Notes under the pieces: model-generated
The model's input: only the letters and a program-made list of their open reading frames with translations
What the model was told of the DNA's origin: nothing
The model's database searches: none
Translations under genes and position numbers: made by a program
From: Casp-actino8 sp964563545
Lineage (GTDB): Bacteria; Actinomycetota; Acidimicrobiia; Acidimicrobiales; Ilumatobacteraceae
Assembly (NCBI GenBank): GCA_964563545.1
Contig: CAZLXB010000001.1
Coordinates: forward strand, 1 to 64,000
Length of the DNA: 64,000 nt
Reading direction: 5' to 3'
Shown here: positions 7,999 to 15,962 of the stretch, piece after piece
How positions within the stretch are numbered: position 1 is the stretch's first letter
Layout: every line of letters starts with the position of its first letter

Positions 7999-8685
7999 TC
8001 AGGTCCGTTCGCGCGCGACGTCGGGAAGGTTGGTGCAGATGCCGTCGATTCCCCACGCGACGAGTTCGTCCATGCGCTCGGGGTCGTCACACGTCCATGT
8101 GTTGACCTCGAGTCCTCGAACATGACACGCATCGACGAGTTCGCGGGTCAGAGCCCCGACCCAAGGATGGAGAGCCAAGTGGCCGGTGGCCACGAGTCCG
8201 TCGAGCACGACCGCCATGTCGGAGTCGTCGACCTTCACGGTGAGCCAGGCAGTGCGAATGTTCGGGCGCAGAGCACGACAACGATCGACCGTCTCGCGAC
8301 GGAACGAGGAGATGAGCCAGCGGTCGTCGCCTTCCGGTCGGCGAGCCAACAGCGCGATCGTCTCGTCGGCGATCGAGTCGGTGGGATCGAAGTCGGGTTC
8401 GGTCGGATCGTTCTTGATCTCGACGTTGACCCACGCGGGACGACACGCATCGAGCGCGTCGTCGAGCGTCGGAACGTGCGCCGGAATCTGGTCGTGGTTC
8501 AGTTGCGCGATCACGCGACCATCGGCGAGGTCGGGATTGTGATGCACGACGAGAACACCGTCACGCGTGCGGCGAACATCGAGTTCGATGCCATCGGTTC
8601 TCATTTCCACGGCCCGTCGAAATGCTTCGACGGTGTTCTCGCGTTCGGCCTTGGAAGCTCCCCGGTGGGCGATGACGGCGGTCAT
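7999..8685 (-). CDS. glycerophosphodiester phosphodiesterase
   Basis: A 228-residue enzyme that hydrolyses glycerophosphodiesters to glycerol-3-phosphate and an alcohol. The GDPD TIM-barrel motifs are clear: IAHRGAS at the N-terminus, EN at the metal site, GIELDVRRTRDGVLVVHHNPDL and VNVEIKND. The protein ends with the usual GIDGICTNLPD strand. No signal peptide is visible, so it is probably cytosolic. ATG 8685 has a CATGCT hexamer six bases before it; the in-frame GTG at 8691 is the alternative. It is convergent with the lipid kinase. Confidence 0.9.
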   Translation of the reverse strand: MTAVIAHRGASKAERENTVEAFRRAVEMRTDGIELDVRRTRDGVLVVHHNPDLADGRVIAQLNHDQIPAHVPTLDDALDACRPAWVNVEIKNDPTEPDFDPTDSIADETIALLARRPEGDDRWLISSFRRETVDRCRALRPNIRTAWLTVKVDDSDMAVVLDGLVATGHLALHPWVGALTRELVDACHVRGLEVNTWTCDDPERMDELVAWGIDGICTNLPDVARERT

Positions 8686-8902
8686 CGACACAGCATGACA
8701 TCGATGTGATTAGCAGCCGAACGACCTCGAGACCGCCCGCTGGGATTTCACAAACGCACAGGCTGTGGATACCGCGGGAATTTCTTGCCGACCCCTTGAT
8801 AGTCGCTCCACTGTTTGCCACTCTTGGGGAGACGGACGGATGTCCTCCCGACACCGTCCTTCGAACCCCCAAGACCACCCCCTTCAACGCTGGGAGCACA
8901 CA

Positions 8903-9223
8903 GTGTCAATCCTCGCCTCTTCCCTCGCCCTCGGTTCGGCCGACTACTCGTGGCGCAACGAAGCCGTCTGCAAGGACACCGACCCTGAACTCTTCTTCCC
9001 GGTCGGAACGACGGGGCAAGCGCTGCTGCAGATCGATCGGGCCAAGGAAGTGTGCTGCGAGTGTCCGGTGAAGGTTCGGTGTCTGGACTTCGCGATCGAG
9101 ACCAATCAGGACTCGGGCATCTGGGGTGGAACGTCGGAAGAAGAGCGTCGCAACATCCGCCGACAGATCGCCGCCCGCAAGAAGGCGCTGGCCGCGAGTC
9201 GCGCGATCGTCGTCGCCTCCTGA
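8903..9223 (+). CDS. WhiB family Fe-S transcriptional regulator
   Basis: A 106-residue redox-responsive regulator. Four cluster cysteines are visible: one in EAVCKDTD, then C-x2-C within VCCECPVKVRC and a further C, followed by the GIWGG turn and an EERRNIRRQ basic helix for DNA contact. The first cysteine lies before ELFFP, as in all WhiB proteins. GTG 8903 was chosen over the upstream ATG 8765 because the longer N-terminus is unlike the family and because GGGAG at 8892-8896 is correctly spaced. The 217 bases before it (from 8686) form a long leader or promoter region, unusual in this compact DNA, hinting at regulated expression. Confidence 0.92.
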   Translation: MSILASSLALGSADYSWRNEAVCKDTDPELFFPVGTTGQALLQIDRAKEVCCECPVKVRCLDFAIETNQDSGIWGGTSEEERRNIRRQIAARKKALAASRAIVVAS

Positions 9224-9226
9224 CCG

Positions 9227-10708
9227 CTAGCGCGGCAGGCGCAACTCCACCACGGTGCCGCCACCGCGCGGCCGACCCTCGATCTCCACGGCGGCGAAGT
9301 CTTCGGCCCGACCGGGTCGGATATCGATCGTTCCATTGAGTTCGGTGGTCACGAGTGTGCGCACGATCGACAGACCGAGTCCGGTGGCGGCATCGAGATC
9401 GAAACCCGGATCGAGCGGATGACCGTCGTTCACCACGGTGATGTGCATCTCTTCGTCATCGCCGTCGAGTTGCACCACCACCACGCCACCATCGCTTCCC
9501 TCGGGGAAGCCGTGGTCGACGGCGTTCTGCAAGAGTTCGGTCAGCACGACCGACAAAGGCGTGGCGATCGTGGCCGGTAGTCGACCACCGTCACCCCCGA
9601 CCACGAACCGCACCGGACGATCGGGGGACTGCAGACTCTCCTCGGCCAGGCGCAACAACGGCCGAACGATCTCGATGAACGCGACATCGTCACCAGGCTC
9701 GCGCGACAGCGTCTCGTGCACGAGGGCGATGGTGCGAATTCGACGCACACTCTCTTGCACCGCCGCCTTGGCCTCGGGCGACGAGAGACGGCGCGCCTGG
9801 AGGCGTAGGAGTGACGAAATCGTCTGCAGGTTGTTCTTGACTCGATGGTGGATCTCGCGAATGGTCGCGTCCTTCGACAACAACATGCGGTCTCGCCGTC
9901 GAACTTCGGTGACGTCGCGCAACAGGACCATGCCACCGGTCGCGACCTCGTCGGCCACGATCGGGATACAACGCACCAGAAGAGTGACATCGGCCGTTTG
10001 ATCGAACTCCTCGATCACGGGTTCGAGCCGCTCGAACGCCTGCCGCACCGGGCTGTCGAAGAAGCCGAGTTCGCTCAGCGTCTGACCGACCGCGTTGGCA
10101 CTGATGCCCACGCGGTGAAGAGCCGACACGGCATTCGGTGATGCGTAGCGCACACGCGCGCTCTCGTCGAGCACGATCGCGCCGTCACCGACACGAGGGG
10201 CGGCACTCAGGTCAGCCGCCCGACCAGCGAACGGAAACGCGCCACCGGCGATCATCTCGGCGAAGCGTTGGAAGATCGACAGGTAGGTGCGCTCGAGCTC
10301 ACCGGGTTGGCGGCTTGTCTTGGACGACCATTCGCGGGTCATCACCGCCACCGGACCGTGTTCACCGCGCACCGGTATGGCGAGCACGTGCACCGAGTCG
10401 TCGATGCCCACTTTGTCGAGCTCGGCTTCGGAGATGCGCTGCGAGGCAAAGGTTGATTCGAGCAACGCCGCCTCTTCGGCACTCGCCGGGGTGTCCACGA
10501 GATCGGAACGGTGGATCGTCTGACCGGTGGCCGGTCGGACCTGGGCTCCCACGAGCCAGTGACCGTCGGTGTCGCGTAGATACAGAACGAGGTCGGCGAA
10601 ACAGAGGTCGGCGAGCATTCCCCACTCGCCCACCAATTGCTGGAGATGCGAGGCGTCTTCCTTGGAGAGTTCGGTGTGCTGGCGAACGAGCTCGGCCAGA
10701 GTTGCCAT
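9227..10708 (-). CDS. pdtaS: PdtaS-type sensor histidine kinase
   Basis: A 493-residue soluble kinase. The N-terminal ~160 residues are GAF-like, followed by a PAS-like region, then a HisKA_2 phosphorylation box EIHHRVKNNLQTISSLLRL at about residue 287 and a C-terminal HATPase domain with LTELLQNAVDHGFPEG as N-box and GLGLSIVRTL as G-box. This order matches mycobacterial PdtaS, which signals to the ANTAR RNA-binding regulator PdtaR; no pdtaR is in the window. No membrane span is seen, so it senses an internal signal. A CAGACT hexamer lies 7 bases before ATG 10708. It converges on whiB with three bases between stops. Confidence 0.88.
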   Translation of the reverse strand: MATLAELVRQHTELSKEDASHLQQLVGEWGMLADLCFADLVLYLRDTDGHWLVGAQVRPATGQTIHRSDLVDTPASAEEAALLESTFASQRISEAELDKVGIDDSVHVLAIPVRGEHGPVAVMTREWSSKTSRQPGELERTYLSIFQRFAEMIAGGAFPFAGRAADLSAAPRVGDGAIVLDESARVRYASPNAVSALHRVGISANAVGQTLSELGFFDSPVRQAFERLEPVIEEFDQTADVTLLVRCIPIVADEVATGGMVLLRDVTEVRRRDRMLLSKDATIREIHHRVKNNLQTISSLLRLQARRLSSPEAKAAVQESVRRIRTIALVHETLSREPGDDVAFIEIVRPLLRLAEESLQSPDRPVRFVVGGDGGRLPATIATPLSVVLTELLQNAVDHGFPEGSDGGVVVVQLDGDDEEMHITVVNDGHPLDPGFDLDAATGLGLSIVRTLVTTELNGTIDIRPGRAEDFAAVEIEGRPRGGGTVVELRLPR

Positions 10709-10751
10709 GACTACGAGTCTGCCCGATCACACGACCGGGCGAGTAACACCC

Positions 10752-10985
10752 CTACGAACCGAACCCCATGCGACGGTCCTTGTCGGTGTTGCCGATCTCG
10801 ATGTACGCGATCTTGGCCGCCGATACACCCACCTGGCGGCCACGCTTGTCGGTCAACCACAGAACGTCGACCGCACCCGACAGTGCCGCTTCGACCTTGC
10901 CCTTGGTCGATTCGAGTTCGTCGTCGGCCTGTTCGAGAGTGACCTCACGACCGACATTGCTCACGACGATTCGAACTTCCACCAC
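10752..10985 (-). CDS. DUF3107 family protein
   Basis: A 77-residue conserved actinobacterial protein of unknown function. The sequence has the typical start VEVRIVVSNVGREVTLE and the diagnostic end AAKIAYIEIGNTDKDRRMGFG. It has no signal or membrane segment. GTG 10985 is used; GAGGAGG lies just upstream as a ribosome-binding site and TAGCGT further up could serve as the -10. It lies upstream of pdtaS in the same direction with 43 bases between them. Confidence 0.88.
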   Translation of the reverse strand: MVEVRIVVSNVGREVTLEQADDELESTKGKVEAALSGAVDVLWLTDKRGRQVGVSAAKIAYIEIGNTDKDRRMGFGS

Positions 10986-11032
10986 GACCTCCTCGGACGA
11001 CTCTCACGCTACCTCGCGACCACTGCGAGCAC

Positions 11033-11782
11033 TCAGACGATGGTCGAGCAGAAACTGTCACCTTGGGGTAGCGACTCGGCGGCCGATACGTCGGCATCGC
11101 CGTACAGAGCGGTCAGCATGCCCTTGACCATCCCGCGATCGACCGCGCAGATGACGGGATGCTCGATGGCGACGTCACCGAAGGGACAATGGTTGTTGAT
11201 GATGCGCAATTGGTTGTTGCGCTTCTCGGCGTGCGCCGCGAATCCGTGGGCGGTGAGAGCATCGGCCACCGATTGCATCGCCGAACGAAGGCTGCGCTGA
11301 CCCGATGCGAGGTCGGTGCCCGTGAGCGCGGCGGCCATGGCCCGTCCGTACTCCTGGCCGACTTCCTCGGCGATCGACTGCGCCTGATCGGCGGGCAACA
11401 AGGCGAGCGTCTTGCCGAGCAGGCTCAACACGAGATCGTCGCTGCGCACCGGAAACTCGCCCGACGCGAGATCGGCCACTGCGGTGTAACGCTTGGACGG
11501 ACGACCGGCTCCACCACCTGCCGGTCGGGCGACTGCGACCTCGACGTATCCACCGGCGGCCAACTTGTCGAGGTGATGGCGGGCGACGTTGGGATGCAAA
11601 CCGAATTCGGAGGCGACTTCGGCGGCCGTCGCTCCATCGGTTGCACCACGAACGAACAAATAGATGGCCCGCCGGGTGGGATCGCCAAAGGCGTTGGTGA
11701 TGGCCGACACCGTGGCCGTGAAGGCTCCCGACTGGGACCGTGACGCGGAACCACTGACCGGGGTGGAGAGGCTCGACGACAC
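11033..11782 (-). CDS. SufR-like winged-helix regulator with C-terminal cysteines
   Basis: A 249-residue DNA-binding protein. An ArsR/SufR-type winged helix covers about residues 28-100 (TRRAIYLFV, TAAEVASEFGLHPNVARHHLDKL, GRPSKRYTA wing). The C-terminal domain has three conserved-looking cysteines: NNHCPFG, VICAVD and the last residues FCSTIV. In SufR, cysteines in this position hold an Fe-S cluster that tunes repression of Fe-S assembly genes. It is divergent from mrp, an Fe-S carrier, across a 75-base region with a palindrome and back-to-back -10 hexamers, so it plausibly controls mrp and itself. The GTG start has TAGAAT six bases upstream. No suf operon is adjacent, so the SufR assignment is by likeness. 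Confidence 0.72.
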   Translation of the reverse strand: MSSSLSTPVSGSASRSQSGAFTATVSAITNAFGDPTRRAIYLFVRGATDGATAAEVASEFGLHPNVARHHLDKLAAGGYVEVAVARPAGGGAGRPSKRYTAVADLASGEFPVRSDDLVLSLLGKTLALLPADQAQSIAEEVGQEYGRAMAAALTGTDLASGQRSLRSAMQSVADALTAHGFAAHAEKRNNQLRIINNHCPFGDVAIEHPVICAVDRGMVKGMLTALYGDADVSAAESLPQGDSFCSTIV

Positions 11783-11788
11783 GCCGGT

Positions 11789-11794
11789 ATTCTA
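11789..11794 (-). promoter_or_regulatory. -10 hexamer TAGAAT for the SufR-like regulator
   Basis: On the minus strand TAGAAT ends 6 bases before GTG 11782, the leaderless arrangement. The same bases read on the plus strand contain TATTCT (11788-11793), a possible -10 for mrp, so one AT-rich spot may serve both directions. Confidence 0.55.
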
Positions 11795-11817
11795 CCTATC
11801 GCCGTAGTGCAAATTCA

Positions 11818-11830
11818 GGTGGTCACCACC
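11818..11830. promoter_or_regulatory. palindrome GGTGGTCACCACC between the SufR-like gene and mrp
   Basis: A perfect inverted repeat with 6-base arms around one central base lies between the divergent promoters and the mrp ribosome-binding site. Its place fits an operator for the adjacent regulator, but there is no experimental or family consensus match that I can confirm. Confidence 0.4.
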
Positions 11831-11857
11831 CCGCCCCCACCAGAAGGGACATCCCCC

Positions 11858-13003
11858 ATGTCGCTCACCCGAGAGCAGATCGTCGACGCTTTGCGTCCCG
11901 TCGAGGATCCGGAACTCCACCGATCGATCGTCGACATCGGCATGTTGCGCGACGTCGACATCGCCGGCAACGGCGACGTCCGGATCCAGATCGCTCTCAC
12001 CGTGGCGGGCTGCCCGCTCCGCAACGAGATCACCAACCGCGTCCAGTCGGCCGTCGCACCCCTCGCCGGCGTCGGCCGGGTCGATCTCGACTTCACCGTC
12101 ATGACCGACGACGAGCGGGCCCGTCTGCGCGAACTTCTGCACGGCGACCCGTCGTCGACGGCGGGCTCGGGTCAGGCCCACGGTCACGCCGAAGGTCGGG
12201 CCATTCCGTTCGCCGAGCCGGGTTCGAAGACCCGCCCGCTCCTCATCTCGTCGGGCAAGGGTGGCGTGGGCAAGTCGAGTGTGACCACGAACCTCGCCGT
12301 CGCCCTGGCCGCGCAAGGCCACAAGGTCGGTGTGGTCGATGCCGACATCTATGGCTTCTCGATCCCGCGCATGCTCGGCGCCGACCGCGACCCGGTGGTG
12401 ATCGATCGCATGCTGCTCCCACCCGAGTCGTACGGCGTCCGCTGCATCTCCATCGGCTATTTCGTTCCCGATGGCCAGGCCGTGATCTGGCGCGGACCCA
12501 TGCTCCACAAGGCGCTCGAGCAGTTCCTCACCGACGTCTACTGGGACGAGCCCGACTTCCTTCTCATCGACATGCCACCCGGAACCGGCGACATAGCGCT
12601 CTCTCTGAGTCAGTACCTGCCGCGTGGCGAGGTGTACGTCGTGACCACACCGCAGTCGGCCGCACAGAAAGTCGCCCGACTGTCGGCGGCCATGGCGGCC
12701 AAGGTGAACCTGCCCGTCAAGGGCGTGATCGAGAACATGTCGTGGTTCACCGGAGACGACGGCAAGAAATACGAGTTGTTCGGACACGGTGGCGGCAAGG
12801 AACTCGCCGATGAACTCGGTGTTCCGCTCCTCGGTCAGCTTCCGCTCGTTCCGCAGCTGCGCGAAGGCGGCGACGACGGTCGACCGATCGCCGCCGTCGC
12901 CCCCGACAGCGAAGCCGGACGAATCTTCCACCAGATGGCCGAAAAGATCGCCAAGGACATGAAGCCGAAGAAGATCTTCAGCAAGTTGCTGAAGGTCAAC
13001 TGA
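11858..13003 (+). CDS. mrp: Mrp/ApbC/NBP35-type Fe-S cluster carrier ATPase
   Basis: A 381-residue P-loop ATPase that carries and transfers Fe-S clusters. Residues 1-85 form a MIP18/DUF59 domain (VEDPELHRSIVDIGM), followed by the deviant Walker A GKGGVGKSS at about 132, VGVVDADIYGFS, and PPGTGD at the Walker B/switch region. The family's C-terminal CxxC cluster-binding pair is not seen; the end reads KPKKIFSKLLKVN. That fits the actinobacterial Mrp type but means cluster binding is not shown here. ATG 11858 has AGAAGGGA eight bases upstream. It is divergent from the SufR-like regulator. Confidence 0.9.
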   Translation: MSLTREQIVDALRPVEDPELHRSIVDIGMLRDVDIAGNGDVRIQIALTVAGCPLRNEITNRVQSAVAPLAGVGRVDLDFTVMTDDERARLRELLHGDPSSTAGSGQAHGHAEGRAIPFAEPGSKTRPLLISSGKGGVGKSSVTTNLAVALAAQGHKVGVVDADIYGFSIPRMLGADRDPVVIDRMLLPPESYGVRCISIGYFVPDGQAVIWRGPMLHKALEQFLTDVYWDEPDFLLIDMPPGTGDIALSLSQYLPRGEVYVVTTPQSAAQKVARLSAAMAAKVNLPVKGVIENMSWFTGDDGKKYELFGHGGGKELADELGVPLLGQLPLVPQLREGGDDGRPIAAVAPDSEAGRIFHQMAEKIAKDMKPKKIFSKLLKVN

Positions 13004-13007
13004 GAGT

Positions 13008-13619
13008 TCAGTCGTTCCAGAAACGCTGTTCGCGGAACGGATCCGCGTACATGTGGTATCCGTTGCGCTCCCAGAATCCGGGGGCGTCGGCCGATCGAAG
13101 TTCGAGTCCTCGAACCCACTTCGCGCTCTTCCAGAAGTAGAGGTGTGGGATCACCACTCGCACCGGGCCCCCGTGTTCGGCCGTGATCTCCTCACCTTCG
13201 TAGGCGTACGCGATGATCGCTTCGTCGGTCGTGATGTCGGCCAACGGAACGTTGGTCGTGTAGCCGAACTCGGCGTGCTCCATCACGTGAGTGGCCTCTG
13301 GCCGCACACCAGCACTCTCGAACAGATCGCGAACCCGAACTCCCGTCCAGGTGGTGTCGAACTTGCTCCACTTGGTCACGCAGTGGATGTCGAAGGTCAG
13401 CGAGACCGATGGCAAGGCCCGAAGGTCGTCGAGGTTCAGCGTGATCTCACGGTCGACGAGTCCGAAGATCTTCAGATCCCACTGGCCGGGCGCGTAGGTC
13501 GGAATGTCGCCCACGTGCAGAACCGGAAAACGATCGGTGAGGTACTGACCGGGGGGCAGACGACGGGTATCGAAACCTTTGGCCACTGTTTCCTGCCGGT
13601 TGCGTTCGAAGAATCCCAC
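13008..13619 (-). CDS. sulfite-oxidase-like molybdopterin oxidoreductase
   Basis: A 203-residue enzyme holding the oxidoreductase molybdopterin-binding domain. The cysteine that binds molybdenum is in FDIHCVTKWSKFDTTW, and the substrate pocket segment HGGPVRVVIPHLYFWKSAKWV follows. No heme or dimerisation domain is present, which matches the short stand-alone sulfite-oxidase-like family. The substrate is unknown. GTG 13619 was chosen: CAGACT ends six bases before it and family members start with GFFER at this point. The longer ATG 13682 would overlap the divergent phosphatase start. A moaE gene for molybdopterin synthesis is 14 kb away. Confidence 0.85.
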   Translation of the reverse strand: MGFFERNRQETVAKGFDTRRLPPGQYLTDRFPVLHVGDIPTYAPGQWDLKIFGLVDREITLNLDDLRALPSVSLTFDIHCVTKWSKFDTTWTGVRVRDLFESAGVRPEATHVMEHAEFGYTTNVPLADITTDEAIIAYAYEGEEITAEHGGPVRVVIPHLYFWKSAKWVRGLELRSADAPGFWERNGYHMYADPFREQRFWND

Positions 13620-13667
13620 GGCGACAGTCTGTCCTCCGTTCGTTTTCGGACCAGCGTCGGACGAGAG

Positions 13668-13673
13668 TAACTT
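13668..13673 (+). promoter_or_regulatory. -10 hexamer TAACTT for the SixA-like gene
   Basis: TAACTT ends 7 bases before ATG 13681 with no ribosome-binding site between, matching the leaderless pattern. Confidence 0.5.
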
Positions 13674-13680
13674 TCGCCCC

Positions 13681-14166
13681 ATGTCGGCCGACACCCTGTA
13701 TCTGGTCCGCCACGCCAAGGCGGGCGATCGGTCGAAATGGGAGGGAGACGATCGGTTTCGCCCGCTCACCAAGTCCGGTTGGCGGCAGTCCGAGGCCCTG
13801 GCTCAGCGCATCCACGACGCGGTCGGAGTGCGGTTCTCCGGTCGACTCGTCTCGAGTCCATTCGTTCGTTGTCGTCAGACGCTCGAGCCGCTTGCCAACC
13901 TGGTGCACACCGAGATCGAGGACGAACCGCGCCTCGCCGAGGGCTATGACCGAGAGGGTGTGCTCGAACTCATCCACTCGCTTCCGCACCACTCGGTGAT
14001 GTGCAGCCACGGTGACGTCATCCCCGATGTGATGGCGGCCCTGCAACGACGAGGTACCGAATTCACCAACGAACCCGATTGGCGCAAGGCGACCGTGTGG
14101 GTGCTCGACCGCACGAGCGGACATGTCGAGTGGGCCACCTGCTGGTCGCCACCCGACATCGACTGA
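13681..14166 (+). CDS. SixA-like histidine phosphatase
   Basis: A 161-residue phosphatase of the histidine phosphatase superfamily. The catalytic motif YLVRHAKAG begins at residue 7 and the second histidine is in VMCSHGDVIPD. Its small size and RHAKAG motif resemble SixA-type enzymes and the actinobacterial Nudix-associated phosphatases; the substrate is unknown. ATG 13681 is preceded by a leaderless-type promoter. It converges on the ccmI-like gene with eight bases between stops. Confidence 0.85.
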   Translation: MSADTLYLVRHAKAGDRSKWEGDDRFRPLTKSGWRQSEALAQRIHDAVGVRFSGRLVSSPFVRCRQTLEPLANLVHTEIEDEPRLAEGYDREGVLELIHSLPHHSVMCSHGDVIPDVMAALQRRGTEFTNEPDWRKATVWVLDRTSGHVEWATCWSPPDID

Positions 14167-14174
14167 CGCGACGT

Positions 14175-14930
14175 TCAGGAATCGGCGAGTTCGTCGGCGA
14201 TGCTCTTGGCGAGGCCCTCCACGAGAGACTTCACCTCGGCCGGCGGATCCGAGTCGAGGCACGCCCGCACCTCGGGCTCGGCCGCTTCTGCATCCTGCAG
14301 GAATCGGTAGAACGAGATACCGAGGAAGCAATGCGCATCCGGATAGGTCGGATCGGTCACGGTCGCCTGCCGAATGAGAAGCAATCCGGACTGGAAACGC
14401 TCGCGCACCACCGCATCCTCCGACGTCTGATCGGAGGTGGCCGAGAGCACCGTGAACCAACCGAAGTAAGTGAGCGCCTCGACGTTGTCGGGTTCGATGG
14501 CCAACACCTGCGAATACAGCTCGAGTGCCCGTGCCGTGTCGGCCATACCGGTCGAGCGAGCCTCGACGAGTAGCGAACTCACGCTGCCGTCGTTTCCACC
14601 GCCGGTCATTCCCTGTCCGGGAAGTCGCTCACCGGCCTGACGCGCCACCAGAACTCCGGCGCCGGCCGCCACCACCAGTACGACTGCCGTCCATACCGCG
14701 ATGCGCGACGAACGCCGGCGCCGGCTCGGCGAGGACGGCGGTTCGGCAGCCACGGCGTCGCCATCGATCGCCCGGATGATCGCCGCCGCCCGGGCCACGT
14801 ACGAATCGCGCAATGACGCGTAGTCGGCGTCGTCGACGTCGCCCGCGGCTCGTTCTCGCTCGAGATCGTCGAGTGAGGCCAACAGGAAGTCGCGCTCTTC
14901 GACGAGCCGCGCGCGCTCGTCAGGTTCCAT
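14175..14930 (-). CDS. ccmI: CcmI-like TPR protein of cytochrome c maturation
   Basis: A 251-residue protein with one membrane span. Residues 1-50 form the acidic/basic CcmI-type coil (ERDFLLASLDDLERERAAGDVDDADYASLRD), then a membrane helix (IAVWTAVVLVVAAGAGVLVA) and a C-terminal TPR-like domain (ALELYSQVLAIEPDNVEALTYFGW) outside. In System I this protein holds apocytochrome c for heme attachment. ATG 14930 overlaps the ccmH stop by 11 bases. It is the last gene of the ccm operon. The assignment rests on domain layout and position, because the sequence is loosely conserved in the family. Confidence 0.8.
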   Translation of the reverse strand: MEPDERARLVEERDFLLASLDDLERERAAGDVDDADYASLRDSYVARAAAIIRAIDGDAVAAEPPSSPSRRRRSSRIAVWTAVVLVVAAGAGVLVARQAGERLPGQGMTGGGNDGSVSSLLVEARSTGMADTARALELYSQVLAIEPDNVEALTYFGWFTVLSATSDQTSEDAVVRERFQSGLLLIRQATVTDPTYPDAHCFLGISFYRFLQDAEAAEPEVRACLDSDPPAEVKSLVEGLAKSIADELADS

Positions 14931-15408
14931 CGCGACTCTTCCGCCGCGCCGACGCGACAAGGACGGCGTCGGCATCGGAGGCGATGGTCGTCGACATCCG
15001 ACGCCAACGTCGGAAGGCGAGCCCCAGCCCGACGATCGCCAGAACTCCTGCGGCCACCGGCAACGCCCACACGAGCGAATCGATTCCGGTCGCCGACGGG
15101 ACCAGGAGCACGTCGCTACCGAAGCTCGATTCGATGCTCTTCACGATCTCACCGTCGGAGAGCTGTCCATCGGACACGAGACGCGCGATCTCCTTCTTGA
15201 TGGCCACCGATGCACTACCACGCGACTCGAACACGCTCTCACCGTCGCAGGTGGGGCAGGCGAGTCGTTGGGCGACGGCATCGATACGTTCCTGCGGAGT
15301 CGACGGACCCGAGTCACGTTGAACCCCCACTGCCATCAGCACCACGAACACGAAGAGCGCGAGGAGCCAACCGGGGAGTGACTTCACCCGGCGTTGCCAG
15401 GTGTTCAC
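14920..15408 (-). CDS. ccmH: cytochrome c-type biogenesis protein CcmH
   Basis: A 162-residue membrane-anchored thiol oxidoreductase that keeps apocytochrome c cysteines reduced for heme ligation. One N-terminal helix (GWLLALFVFVVLMAVGV) precedes the signature RLACPTCDGESVFES with the redox CxxC, and a second helix (LVWALPVAAGVLAIVGLGLAF) follows. The GTG start at 15408 overlaps the ccmG stop in a GTGA, and the gene overlaps ccmI, so translation is probably coupled. A longer upstream frame is less likely because it runs into ccmG. Confidence 0.92.
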   Translation of the reverse strand: MNTWQRRVKSLPGWLLALFVFVVLMAVGVQRDSGPSTPQERIDAVAQRLACPTCDGESVFESRGSASVAIKKEIARLVSDGQLSDGEIVKSIESSFGSDVLLVPSATGIDSLVWALPVAAGVLAIVGLGLAFRRWRRMSTTIASDADAVLVASARRKSRDGT

Positions 15409-15962
15409 GAGCCACCCTCCGATGCGGTCATCGACTGAATTGCCGTACCGAGGAGTTGGGCGGTGATCTGCCCGGTGAACCGCTCGACCACGAGTCCGGT
15501 CGGACTGATCAGCCACGTCTCGGGGACCTTGGCCACACCGAAGGCCACCGAGATCTCGCTGTCGTCGTCGCGCACGATCGTCCAGCCACCACCGTTCTCG
15601 GCGAAGAACTCGCGCACGGCGTCCTCGTCGTCATCGTTCACGATGGTGAAGAGCTCGGCTCCCGAGACTCCCGAAGCCTGCTGGGCCTCGAAGAACTTCA
15701 CGAGTTCGGGGTGTTCCCTCTTGCACGGAACGCACGTCGAGTTGAAGAAATTGAGCACCACCCACGATCCGCGTCGACGTGACAGATCGAAGGAATCTCC
15801 GTCGTAGGTCGTGCTCACAACCGCCGGGGCCGGCTTCATGAGGAGCGGCGAGTCGGCGGTCTCGGTGGAACGACCGGCCGATACCGCGAGCACGACCACG
15901 AAGAACACCATCACCGCGGCCACGGCCGAAGCGATCACCGGCCCGAGTCGGCGCTCAGACAT
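15405..15962 (-). CDS. ccmG: thiol:disulfide interchange protein, CcmG/TlpA type
   Basis: A 185-residue membrane-anchored thioredoxin-fold protein. A single N-terminal helix (VIASAVAAVMVFFVVVLAV) anchors an extracytoplasmic domain with the active site STCVPCKREHPEL. The cis-proline loop VAKVPETWLISP and the glycine-rich insert are as in TlpA/CcmG. It is expected to reduce CcmH or the apocytochrome haem-binding cysteines. ATG 15962 overlaps the ccmF end by eight bases. An ATG 15 bases upstream (MKWRD) is an alternative start. Confidence 0.9.
   Translation of the reverse strand: MSERRLGPVIASAVAAVMVFFVVVLAVSAGRSTETADSPLLMKPAPAVVSTTYDGDSFDLSRRRGSWVVLNFFNSTCVPCKREHPELVKFFEAQQASGVSGAELFTIVNDDDEDAVREFFAENGGGWTIVRDDDSEISVAFGVAKVPETWLISPTGLVVERFTGQITAQLLGTAIQSMTASEGGS

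Noticed and set aside
6103..8709. 868-codon open frame on the plus strand opposite etfB, the lipid kinase and the glycerophosphodiesterase
   Set aside because: It is a by-product of GC-rich codon use; the genes it covers have clear family motifs in other frames and the translated sequence has no recognisable domain.
8692..8902. Longer N-terminus for the first WhiB from ATG 8765
   Set aside because: The extension is unlike any WhiB N-terminus and lacks a ribosome-binding site; GTG 8903 has one.
13620..13682. Start of the sulfite-oxidase-like gene at ATG 13682
   Set aside because: It would overlap the divergent phosphatase start and has no promoter hexamer, while GTG 13619 has CAGACT six bases upstream and fits the family start.
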